The position numbers and the translations under genes are program-made. Below the pieces are notes generated by a model that worked only from the letters and a program-made list of their open reading frames with translations, was not told the origin of the DNA and did not search any database. A stretch of 64,000 nt of DNA from Brevibacterium pigmentatum (GTDB lineage Bacteria > Actinomycetota > Actinomycetes > Actinomycetales > Brevibacteriaceae). Location: positions 1,240,001 through 1,304,000 of the forward strand of contig NZ_CP050153.1 of the NCBI RefSeq assembly GCF_011617465.1, written 5' to 3'. Every line of letters begins with the position of its first letter. Position 1 is the stretch's first letter. Shown one piece after another: positions 57,164 through 64,000 of this stretch.

Positions 57164-58698
57164 ACATCGAAACCTGGTTCCTCGTCATCTACTTCGTCGC
57201 CATGGCCGGGATCGGCGTGTGGACGCTCAAGATCGGGTCGAAGGGCAGCGAGGGATATCTGCTGGGCGGCCGCAGCTTGGGCGCCGCGGTCACGGCTCTG
57301 CGTCTGCAGTCGTCGTCGATGTCGGGGTACATGTTCCTCGGTGCGGGATCGCTGGCCTATACGAAGGGCTACTTCTCACTCTGGTACGCGATGGGTGACA
57401 TCGGCGGCGGCGTCCTCAATCTCTCGATCCTGGGCCGGCGGATGCGCAAGCTCTCGCAGATCCTCGGATCGCTCACATCGATCGAATACCTCGAACATCG
57501 GTATCCGTCGAAGTGGATCCGCGCGATCGCCGCACCGGTCGCGCTGTTCTGCATCTTCTTCTATGTCATGAGCCAGTTCATCGCCGGCGGACGCGGCCTC
57601 GAGATGGTCACCGGCGTCCCCTACGCCTGGGCGCTGCTCATCGCCGTCGGCGTCATCGTCTTCTACACCTTCCTCGGCGGCTACCTCGCCGTGGCCTACA
57701 CCGACTTCGTGCAGGCGATCATCATGCTCATCGGCATGGTGTGGATCCTCATCGCCTGTCTGCAGGCCGTGGGCGGATGGACGGCCGGCAACGAGGCGGT
57801 CGGGCAGATCAATCCGAACCTGCTGACCATGTGGGGACCCGATGGAATCGAATCCGTCCAATGGGGAGTCATCGTCGGCGCCGTCCTCGTCTTCTCCATC
57901 GGCTATATGGGCTGGCCGCACGTCAACGTCAGCCATATGGCGATGAAGCGGCCCTCGGTGGCCAGGCGCGCCAGCCTCTACGCCACCGGGTTCAACCTGC
58001 TGTTCATCCCGGCCCCCTATATCGTCGGCATCATGGCGCTCGTCCTGTTGCCGACCCTGGACAACCCGGAACTCGCGGTCTTCCAAGTCGCTGACACGGT
58101 GCTGCCGGACTTCGCCGTGGGCATCGTCATGGCCGGAATCATGGCCGCGATCATGTCCACCGCGGACGCTCTGCTGCTGCAGTCGGGCACGATCGCCAGC
58201 CAGGACCTGTTCCAGCGCTTCTTCAAGAAGGACATGTCCGACCAACAGTCCGTCTGGGTCTCGCGGTTCACCGTCCTGGTGCTGGCGATCATCGGCTACT
58301 TCGTCGCCGTGAACGATCCGCCCGCAGTCGCCGAGGTGGTCATCTTCTCCACCACGGTGCTCGGCGCCGCATTCGTCCCCGTCTACATCGCCGCCGCGTG
58401 GTGGAAGAAGGCGAACGTGCCCGGTGCGATCACCTCGATGATCGCCGGCACCGTGTCCTCCGTCGTCTGGCAGCTCACCGGACTCGTCGACGTCACCGGA
58501 ATCGACCCCATGGGAATCGGCATCGTGTGCTCGACGCTGGCTCTCATCCTCGTCTCCCTGGCCACCCAGCGTTCGCATCCGGTGCCTGCCCACGTGCTTG
58601 AGGCCATGAAGGAGACCGACAAGATCGGTGCGGTTCCCGCGCACATGCTCACCGGTCAGAACGATTCCCTGGCCGGTCAGGTTCCGAAAGACGCCTGA
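57160..58698 (+). CDS. Sodium:solute symporter (SSS family)
   Basis: This is a 512-residue, 13-TM Na+-coupled importer. It shows EGYLLGGRSLGAAVTALRLQ, SSSMSGYMFLGAGSLAYTKG (Na-site helix), GGYLAVAYTDFVQAIIMLIG (family signature) and GIMAAIMSTADALLLQSG. The closest patterns are proline/pantothenate-type symporters, but the substrate is uncertain. Its ATG overlaps the upstream small protein and its stop lies 1 nt before the next ATG, so it is the middle of a three-gene unit. Confidence 0.93.
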   Translation: MNIETWFLVIYFVAMAGIGVWTLKIGSKGSEGYLLGGRSLGAAVTALRLQSSSMSGYMFLGAGSLAYTKGYFSLWYAMGDIGGGVLNLSILGRRMRKLSQILGSLTSIEYLEHRYPSKWIRAIAAPVALFCIFFYVMSQFIAGGRGLEMVTGVPYAWALLIAVGVIVFYTFLGGYLAVAYTDFVQAIIMLIGMVWILIACLQAVGGWTAGNEAVGQINPNLLTMWGPDGIESVQWGVIVGAVLVFSIGYMGWPHVNVSHMAMKRPSVARRASLYATGFNLLFIPAPYIVGIMALVLLPTLDNPELAVFQVADTVLPDFAVGIVMAGIMAAIMSTADALLLQSGTIASQDLFQRFFKKDMSDQQSVWVSRFTVLVLAIIGYFVAVNDPPAVAEVVIFSTTVLGAAFVPVYIAAAWWKKANVPGAITSMIAGTVSSVVWQLTGLVDVTGIDPMGIGIVCSTLALILVSLATQRSHPVPAHVLEAMKETDKIGAVPAHMLTGQNDSLAGQVPKDA

Positions 58699-58699
58699 G

Positions 58700-59296
58700 A
58701 TGAGTGCTGAGATCGGAACCGGGCACCCGGTCGGCCCGGACCTGCAGGTCGAGGATCCGGTGCGAATGGAACCGCACGTCACTACCGCCGAGGCGCTCGC
58801 CGCCTTCCAGCGCAAGCTCCCGGGCGCTGTCGCCGAGGCGAGAATCGTCCACCATCCGTTCTGGTGGGCCGCCCTCGATGTGCGCACTCGTGGATTCTTC
58901 CGTCGGGGTGCGGCCGGGCCGGGGCAGCGCATGGACGTGCTCGTCAATGCGGTGTCCGGGCGGGGCATGATCGCGGACTTCACCCCTCGCGGCGCCTCCG
59001 CGGACCCTGAGGAGTGGTCCAGTCTGATCGGCGAGCAGGCGGGACCGCTGCCGAGCCCGGGGGCGGCCGAGCGGACCGCACGATCATTGGCCCGTGCGAA
59101 GGTCGTCAAGACGGTCAAACTCGGGATGGGCATCGACATCACGCCCGCCGACGGTCTGCGCGGTGTGCTCAAACCTAACTGGATCGTCACCGGAGGGAAT
59201 GAGAAGCATTCGGCGACGATCCTCGTCGACGGTCTGGACGGGTCGCACTACATTGTGCGGGTGGACAAGGCAGGGCGGAGCCGAGAGATCGGCTGA
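58700..59296 (+). CDS. Hypothetical protein in the symporter operon
   Basis: I do not recognise this 198-residue soluble protein. It has VEDPVRMEPHVTTAEALAAF, HHPFWWAALDVRTRGFFRRG (a aromatic-rich patch), MDVLVNAVSGRGMIADFTPR and, near the C-terminus, NWIVTGGNEKHSATILVDGL. There is no TM helix or signal peptide. It starts 1 nt after the symporter stop. Its tight linkage suggests a function connected to the transported solute or to symporter regulation. Confidence 0.65.
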   Translation: MSAEIGTGHPVGPDLQVEDPVRMEPHVTTAEALAAFQRKLPGAVAEARIVHHPFWWAALDVRTRGFFRRGAAGPGQRMDVLVNAVSGRGMIADFTPRGASADPEEWSSLIGEQAGPLPSPGAAERTARSLARAKVVKTVKLGMGIDITPADGLRGVLKPNWIVTGGNEKHSATILVDGLDGSHYIVRVDKAGRSREIG

Positions 59297-59312
59297 ACGA
59301 CAGCCGGGATGC

Positions 59313-59744
59313 TCAGCCCCAGTTCTTGGCGTCCGTGATGCAGAACGGATGACCGGCCGGGTCGAGGAGCACGACCCAGGTCTCGCCCGGCTGCGGTTCG
59401 GCTCGGGAGGCACCGAGTGCGACACAGCGATCGGCTGCCGCTTCGATGTCATCGGCGGCGAGGTCGAGGTGGAACTGCTTGTGTCCGTCGTCGGGCCAGC
59501 TCGGTCGCTGATAGTCCGGGATCGTGCCGATGCCCAGGGCATGGCTGGGGCCGGTGAGCATCGCATAGTTCTCGTCCGAATAGGCGATGGGCCAGCCGAG
59601 GACGGCGGAGTAGAACTCTCCGAGAACGGCTGCGTTCGGGGCGTCGAGGGTGACCATCGCCAGAGTGGCGACGGGGGTTGCGGTAGTGCTGTCGGCAGCG
59701 GTCGGGGCGGTGTCGGTCTTCTGTGTTTGAGTCATGTCTGACAT
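59313..59744 (-). CDS. VOC (glyoxalase/bleomycin-resistance) family protein
   Basis: This is a 143-residue protein. After a Thr/Ala-rich head of about 24 residues, the VOC core shows LAMVTLDAPNAAVLGEFYSA, VLGWPIAYSDENYAML, HKQFHLDLAADDIEAAADRC and VVLLDPAGHPFCI. The His and Glu positions of the metal site are partly replaced, so it may bind a ligand without metal catalysis. Another Met (59735) is also a possible start. Its start codon is 10 nt from the divergent AraC gene. Confidence 0.85.
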   Translation of the reverse strand: MSDMTQTQKTDTAPTAADSTTATPVATLAMVTLDAPNAAVLGEFYSAVLGWPIAYSDENYAMLTGPSHALGIGTIPDYQRPSWPDDGHKQFHLDLAADDIEAAADRCVALGASRAEPQPGETWVVLLDPAGHPFCITDAKNWG

Positions 59745-59753
59745 TCTTGTGCC

Positions 59754-60647
59754 ATGGACGACGACGTCACTAGGAAAAATGCGTCACTGCCGCAGCACTT
59801 CTTCGGACGTGTGCTCAAGCCGGGGGAGATGCTCGAGCATGCGCGTTATTCGTCCGTTCGTGTCGTCGCCGAGCGCCTGCGCCCCTTCGTCAAACGCTAT
59901 TGGGCCGTCGAGTGGGATCTGCCGGAGGGCGAGAGCTATCAGACGGCGACCTTGTCCGAACCGACCATCCATCTGACCTTCGAGTTCGGCGACAGCCGGC
60001 GGGCGCACGTGGACGGGCCTGGGGCATGGGTGACCGGTCCGGTCACCAAGCGTCGCTTCGATGTGGGAATCTTCGGACGCGGCGGAGTCTTCGGCGTGAA
60101 CTTTCAGCCGGGTGCGACACTGGCGTTCTCCGAGGAGAAGCCGGCGAGCATCCGTGATTCGACCGTCCCTGCCGAACTGTGGTTTCCGAGGTTGGATGAC
60201 GACCTCGGACTCTCTGAGATGTTTGCTCAGTCGCAGAGAGCCGGGACGCCCGACTTCAGCGAATTGGCCGCTTCGGTGGAAAGCTGGCTGCTGTCCTGGC
60301 AGCCGCAGATGACCCCGTCGTTCGAACGGCTGAAACGGGTGCTCGACATCCTGTCCGACCCCGAAGTCGTGAGCCTGAAGGTCCTCGCGGAGAGAGCCGA
60401 TATCGGTGAGCGTACGCTGCAGCGGATATTCAGCAGCTTCTGCGGAGTCGGAGTGAAGAAGATCTTGGCCAGGGCACGGATCATCGACGCGGTCGCAGCG
60501 ATCGACCGCGGGTGGGACGGAAATCTGGCCGACCTCGGCGCACACTTCGGATGGTTCGATCAATCGCATTTCAGCACGGACTTCGTTCGCGTCACCGGCT
60601 TCAGTCCGGCCGAGTACGCGCAGCGGAAGTCGGCGCGCATCAGCTGA
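59754..60647 (+). CDS. AraC-family transcriptional regulator
   Basis: This is a 297-residue regulator. The N-terminal sensing domain (about residues 20-170; RPFVKRYWAVEWDLP, HLTFEFGDSRRAHVDGPG, FGVNFQPGATLAF) resembles the DUF6597 type. The C-terminal HTH_18 pair shows VLAERADIGERTLQRIFSSF, VGVKKILARARIIDAVAAI and DLGAHFGWFDQSHFSTDFVR. Its start is 10 nt from the VOC gene start on the other strand. It may control that gene and itself; promoters must lie inside the two coding ends. CATTCT ends 6 nt before the ATG. Confidence 0.92.
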   Translation: MDDDVTRKNASLPQHFFGRVLKPGEMLEHARYSSVRVVAERLRPFVKRYWAVEWDLPEGESYQTATLSEPTIHLTFEFGDSRRAHVDGPGAWVTGPVTKRRFDVGIFGRGGVFGVNFQPGATLAFSEEKPASIRDSTVPAELWFPRLDDDLGLSEMFAQSQRAGTPDFSELAASVESWLLSWQPQMTPSFERLKRVLDILSDPEVVSLKVLAERADIGERTLQRIFSSFCGVGVKKILARARIIDAVAAIDRGWDGNLADLGAHFGWFDQSHFSTDFVRVTGFSPAEYAQRKSARIS

Positions 60648-60697
60648 AATTGAAAGTGGCCCGGAAACGTCGAGGAACGATCATCCGATCAGGCGTC

Positions 60698-62143
60698 TCA
60701 GCGACGTTTGGCGATGCCGAACCCGGTGTAGCCGAGGATGATGGCGAACGCGAAGCCGACATAGCAGAACACCGCCCACGGTGCGTAGTCGAGGACGGAG
60801 ACCCCAAGGACTCCTGCCATGTAGACGCCCGCTGAGGACCACGGAATCAGTGGAACGATGACGGTGCCGGAGTCCTCGAGGGTGCGCGAGAGGTTCTTGG
60901 CATCCAAGCCGCGGTCGGCGTAGGCCCTCTTGAACAGTTCGCCCGGCACGATGATCGAGAGGTAGGAGTTGCCGGTCACGACGGCCATCGTGATGCATGA
61001 CAGGACAGTTGAGAGAACGAGGTCTCCCGTGCGCTTCACGAACTTCAACAGCGAGCGGATGATGGTTTCGAGGGCACCGGACCGCGACATTATTCCGGCG
61101 AACGCGAAGGCGCTGAACGCGATGAGGATGACACCGGTCATCGACGCCATCCCGCCCTGCGACACCAACTCGACGACATCGGGGTCCAGGCTCTCGAGCG
61201 TTGAGGGCCCGACTTCGAGCATGTTCGGGGTGAATCCGTCGACCGTCGAGGCGAAGATCGATTCGACGCTGACCTTCTGGAAGATCGCCGCAAGGATCCC
61301 CGCTACAAGTGACGATCCGATGATCGTCGGCAGCGTCGGCAGTTTGAGCACGGCTCCGGCGAGGACGATGACCATCGGCAGAAGCAGGAGAACGTTGAAG
61401 GAGAACAGGCCGTCCAAGGTACCTGTGACGGCGCTGATCTGGTCCGAATCGGTGCTTCCCGAGTGCTGATTGATGCCGACGAACAGGTAGAGCGCCAGCG
61501 CCACGAGTGTGGCTGGAATCGTGGTGTAGAGCATGTGGCGAATGTGCTCCCAGAGGGTGGTTCCCGCAGCTATCGGTGCCAAATTCGTCGTATCCGACAG
61601 TGGAGACAACTTGTCGCCGAAGTATGCGCCCGCGACAATCGCTCCTGCTGTCGCTGCCAGCGGGGCGTCGAGGCCCGTGGCGATGCCCATGAGAGCCACG
61701 CCCACTGTTCCGGCCGAACCCCAGGACGTTCCCGTGATGACCGAGACGATCGCCGAGATGACGAAGGCGATGAGGACGATGAACTTCGCGCTGATGAGGC
61801 CGAGACCGTAGTAGATCATCATCGGAATGGTCCCGGCGATCATCCATGTGCCGATGAGGATGCCGATGGAGATGAGCACAAGCAGAGCCGGCATCGCCGT
61901 ATCGAGCTTCTCTCTGATCCCCAGCAGCATATCCTCCCAGGACAGCCCCATGCGCAGAGCCACCAAGCCGGCGATGATCGCAGACAGGATCAACAGCGGC
62001 TCCGGGGCGAGGCCGAGGACGCCGTAGCCCACAGCCAGCAGCACGAGCATCGCGCCCAGGGGAACCAGAGACCATCCCAGCGGCGGGAGCTTCTCCTCGA
62101 CGTCGGCCGTGTGGGTCGTCGTGGTGCCGGGTTCGCGGCTCAT
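60698..62143 (-). CDS. nhaC: NhaC-type Na+/H+ antiporter
   Basis: This is a 481-residue, about 12-TM antiporter. The family core is ITGTSWGSAGTVGVALMGIA, followed by FGDKLSPLSDTTNLAPIAAG (about residues 183-202), which holds the ion-binding Asp/Ser residues. TGNSYLSIIVPGELF repeats the inverted topology. Some NhaC members exchange malate or tyrosine. It overlaps iadA by 4 nt and is the last gene of the peptide operon, so exchange of Na+ for the aspartate-derived product is possible. That is inference. Confidence 0.9.
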   Translation of the reverse strand: MSREPGTTTTHTADVEEKLPPLGWSLVPLGAMLVLLAVGYGVLGLAPEPLLILSAIIAGLVALRMGLSWEDMLLGIREKLDTAMPALLVLISIGILIGTWMIAGTIPMMIYYGLGLISAKFIVLIAFVISAIVSVITGTSWGSAGTVGVALMGIATGLDAPLAATAGAIVAGAYFGDKLSPLSDTTNLAPIAAGTTLWEHIRHMLYTTIPATLVALALYLFVGINQHSGSTDSDQISAVTGTLDGLFSFNVLLLLPMVIVLAGAVLKLPTLPTIIGSSLVAGILAAIFQKVSVESIFASTVDGFTPNMLEVGPSTLESLDPDVVELVSQGGMASMTGVILIAFSAFAFAGIMSRSGALETIIRSLLKFVKRTGDLVLSTVLSCITMAVVTGNSYLSIIVPGELFKRAYADRGLDAKNLSRTLEDSGTVIVPLIPWSSAGVYMAGVLGVSVLDYAPWAVFCYVGFAFAIILGYTGFGIAKRR

Positions 62144-63282
62144 TCGAAAGTTCCTCGGATCTGGGGTTCGCCGTCGCGGACGATCTCGCGTCCCCGGGAA
62201 AAGGCGAGTCGGATGGTGTGTTGGTCATCGGTGAGGAGGACGTCGGCGTCGCACCCGCTTCGGAGACGGCCCTTGTGCCCGAGCACGAGAGCATCAGCCG
62301 TATTGGAGGTGACGAGGGCGAGGGCCTGAGACAGGTCCATACCGGGCAATTCGGCACACTCCCACACCTGTTCGAAGAGGGTGGTCTGCTTGGCCACTTC
62401 CAAGCCGATCAGCCGCCCGTGCGCGTCGAATTCGGGCAGACTGCCGTTGGCGTCCGACGACAGAGTGAGTCGGGTGAGGTCGCCGCCGAGTTCGATGTAG
62501 TCTCTGACCGACTCTGCGGTCGTCGAGCCCGCGGTCATGTCAACGGTGGCGCCCTTGGCTGCGAGGCTCACCGCATCGGCCAGAAGCTCGGTGCTCCTGG
62601 TGATGTGAGTGGCATAGACGGCCTGCGGGGCGATCGGGTACTCGTCGAGCAGCCGGTGCAGAGGGGCCAGACGCGACCAGTACGGTCCGACATGGAAGTG
62701 GGTGACGCCCGCTTTGCCGCTGAGCAGACCACCGACATGGCTGTGGCTGACGAGCTCGGCCAATGCTTCTACCGTCGGTTGGAAGGAACGCCGATCCGAG
62801 ATCGCAACCTCGCCGACGCCGATGACCTTGTCGATGAGGACGACATCGTCGACGACGGTGCCGGTCAGCGTTCGTGCCGGGACCTGGTAACTGCCTGTGT
62901 AGATATATGTGGAGATGCCGTCGGCCTCGAGCGCGCGGGCCTTGGCAAGGAGATCCGCGTGGCTGCGAGTCACACCGTCGGTGCCCAAGCAGCCGACGAC
63001 TGTGGTCACCCCGGCGCTGACGATGTCGCTGACGAGGATCTCCGGGGTGCGATTGGCGTATCCGCCCTCACCACCGCCACCGGCGATGTGGACGTGCGGG
63101 TCGATGAACCCCGGCACGGCGGTCAGACCGCGGGCATCGATGACAGAGGCATGCGGCAGGTCGGTCACCGCTTCGACGGGGACCTCCCCGATGTAGGTGA
63201 TCTGCTGCCCCTCGATGAGAATGTCCTGCTGACCGAGTCGTTCCGGGGCGAAGACTTCGGCCCCTTGCAGCAATATCACCAT
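62140..63282 (-). CDS. iadA: Beta-aspartyl (isoaspartyl) dipeptidase
   Basis: This 380-residue amidohydrolase (M38) cleaves isoaspartyl dipeptides from damaged proteins. It shows GFIDPHVHIAGGGGEGGYAN (metal His-x-His and the family Gly run), the bridging carbamylated Lys in VLIDKVIGVGEVAISD, HFHVGPYWSRL, YATHITRS, TSDA-equivalent LSSDANGSLP (metal Asp) and LVTSNTADALVLG. AAGGAGAGG precedes the ATG. It lies 23 nt after the ABC ATPase and overlaps nhaC by 4 nt. Confidence 0.94.
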   Translation of the reverse strand: MVILLQGAEVFAPERLGQQDILIEGQQITYIGEVPVEAVTDLPHASVIDARGLTAVPGFIDPHVHIAGGGGEGGYANRTPEILVSDIVSAGVTTVVGCLGTDGVTRSHADLLAKARALEADGISTYIYTGSYQVPARTLTGTVVDDVVLIDKVIGVGEVAISDRRSFQPTVEALAELVSHSHVGGLLSGKAGVTHFHVGPYWSRLAPLHRLLDEYPIAPQAVYATHITRSTELLADAVSLAAKGATVDMTAGSTTAESVRDYIELGGDLTRLTLSSDANGSLPEFDAHGRLIGLEVAKQTTLFEQVWECAELPGMDLSQALALVTSNTADALVLGHKGRLRSGCDADVLLTDDQHTIRLAFSRGREIVRDGEPQIRGTFE

Positions 63283-63305
63283 TTCATGTCCTCTCCTTGT
63301 CGTGG

Positions 63306-64000
63306 CTAACCAGGTATGAACCCCTTGCCGTCCACCTTCGGGATGGCAGCGAGGAGTTTCTGTGTATAGGGGTGGTTCGGATCGTTCCAGATCTGTTCCG
63401 TCGAACCGACCTCGACGATCCTACCCGCTTCCATCACTGCGACCCTGTCTGCGATATCGCGAACGACCGAGAGATCGTGGCTGATGAAGATCATCGAGGC
63501 GCCGGAGTCGATGGCGAGGTCGCGCATCATGCGAGCGATCCGGGCCTGGAGGAACGCATCGAGTGAGGCGATGGGCTCATCCCCGACGAGCACCTTCGGA
63601 CCCGCAGCCAGGGCACGAGCGATGGCGATGCGCTGACGTTGTCCGCCGGAGAACGAATGTGAGTACCGCTGTGCCGAGTCCGACGGCAGGTCGACGGCCT
63701 CCAACAGGGATTCGACGCTCCATGTGCCGTCAGGGTTGAGCGCCAGCGCGTCCTCGAGCTGGTCGCGGATGCGCCTGCGCGGGTTGAGAGACGCGTAGGG
63801 ATTCTGGAAGACCATCTGAATCCCGAGCAGTTCCTTCGCCCTCTTCTTCAGACCGAGGGCTCTGACCGGGTGGCCATCGAAGGTGATGGAGCCGCCGGCG
63901 GGTTTCTCCAATCCGCAGATGAGTTTGGCCAGAGTCGACTTTCCGCAGCCGGATTCGCCGACGAGTCCGAGCACTTCTGACCGACCCAGCCGCAGAGACA
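63306..64000 (-). CDS. Oligopeptide-type ABC transporter ATP-binding protein (5' end cut by the window)
   Basis: This is a 231-codon C-terminal part of an OppF/DppF-like ATPase. The reading frame is open to the right edge (SLRLGRSEV before GLVGESG). It shows Walker A in VGESGCGKSTLAK, Q-loop MVFQNPYASLNPRR (typical of peptide ATPases), signature HSFSGGQRQRIAIARAL, Walker B VLVGDEPIASLDAFLQ and H-loop FISHDLSVV. The C-terminal tail PNHPYTQKLLAAIPK is the OppF-type dimer contact. The DE(P)IASLD order is normal. It is the first visible gene of the opp-iadA-nhaC operon. The missing N-terminus lies beyond 64000. Confidence 0.92.
   Translation of the reverse strand, partial: SLRLGRSEVLGLVGESGCGKSTLAKLICGLEKPAGGSITFDGHPVRALGLKKRAKELLGIQMVFQNPYASLNPRRRIRDQLEDALALNPDGTWSVESLLEAVDLPSDSAQRYSHSFSGGQRQRIAIARALAAGPKVLVGDEPIASLDAFLQARIARMMRDLAIDSGASMIFISHDLSVVRDIADRVAVMEAGRIVEVGSTEQIWNDPNHPYTQKLLAAIPKVDGKGFIPG

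Noticed and set aside
57376..59190. 600-codon minus-strand open frame opposite the symporter
   Set aside because: Antisense shadow rich in Asp/Gly/His/Arg with no start signal.

Overview
The window is chromosomal DNA from a high-GC Actinomycetota. Signs of this are near-uniform G/C third codon positions, GTG starts, an inositol-1-phosphate synthase, a DinB protein of the mycothiol-dependent type, DUF3017 and DUF501 proteins, an MT0933/Rv0909-like antitoxin and probable Rex and BioQ operators. Gene content and order best suit a Brevibacterium-like Micrococcales member. That genus-level call is inference from gene content, not from a marker comparison.

Layout. 0-5 kb: purH, a DUF3017 membrane protein, a small antitoxin-like gene and, on the minus strand, the helicase pcrA. 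5-25 kb: the conserved actinobacterial housekeeping run tRNA-Gln, glmU, prs, rplY/ctc, pth, mfd, mazG, eno, ftsB, DUF501, ppx. It is interrupted by an alpha/beta hydrolase, a rhomboid protease, an arylsulfotransferase-like lipoprotein and a 2-kb island between eno and ftsB that carries 45-bp tandem repeats and an AbiEi/DUF559-type gene. A membrane-anchored subtilase closes the run. 25-33 kb: ndh with a near-perfect Rex operator, an HxlR regulator divergent from an NAD(P)-binding protein, and a complete bioB-A-F-D operon behind a BioQ-like palindrome. A tRNA with a UAA (Leu) anticodon but class I shape follows. 33-46 kb: transporters (MFS, AEC, a non-canonical Nramp), PPK2, DUF1461 and DUF202 membrane proteins, a DinB protein and a very large HrpA. 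46-64 kb: prfC, ino1, an AbgT transporter, a BI-1/YccA protein behind a leaderless mini-ORF, a DapA-like aldolase with an aldehyde dehydrogenase, a membrane-anchored sulfite-oxidase-fold molybdoenzyme, an SSS symporter with two small partners, a VOC/AraC divergent pair, and an opp-iadA-nhaC operon running off the right edge.

Working together: glmU, prs, pth, rplY, mfd, mazG and eno supply cell-wall precursor, PRPP, translation, repair and glycolytic functions. The bio operon makes biotin from pimeloyl thioester. Ndh feeds electrons to the quinone pool and is probably NADH-responsive through Rex. ino1 and the DinB protein are consistent with mycothiol metabolism. The last operon looks like peptide uptake, isoaspartyl-dipeptide hydrolysis and Na+/H+ exchange.

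Most unusual signals: (1) a strand-polarised heptamer GGGGGAG, seen about 16 times on + and never on -; (2) a recurrent architecture in which a TANNNT-like -10 box ends 6-7 nt before the start codon, implying many leaderless mRNAs; (3) a leaderless 22-codon mini-ORF whose stop overlaps the BI-1 start; (4) a class I tRNA with a UAA anticodon; (5) a 58-bp perfect palindrome; (6) the eno/ftsB island; (7) a 15-bp inverted repeat that encloses the promoter and start of a small orphan gene. I do not see a defence island, CRISPR array, prophage or insertion sequence.
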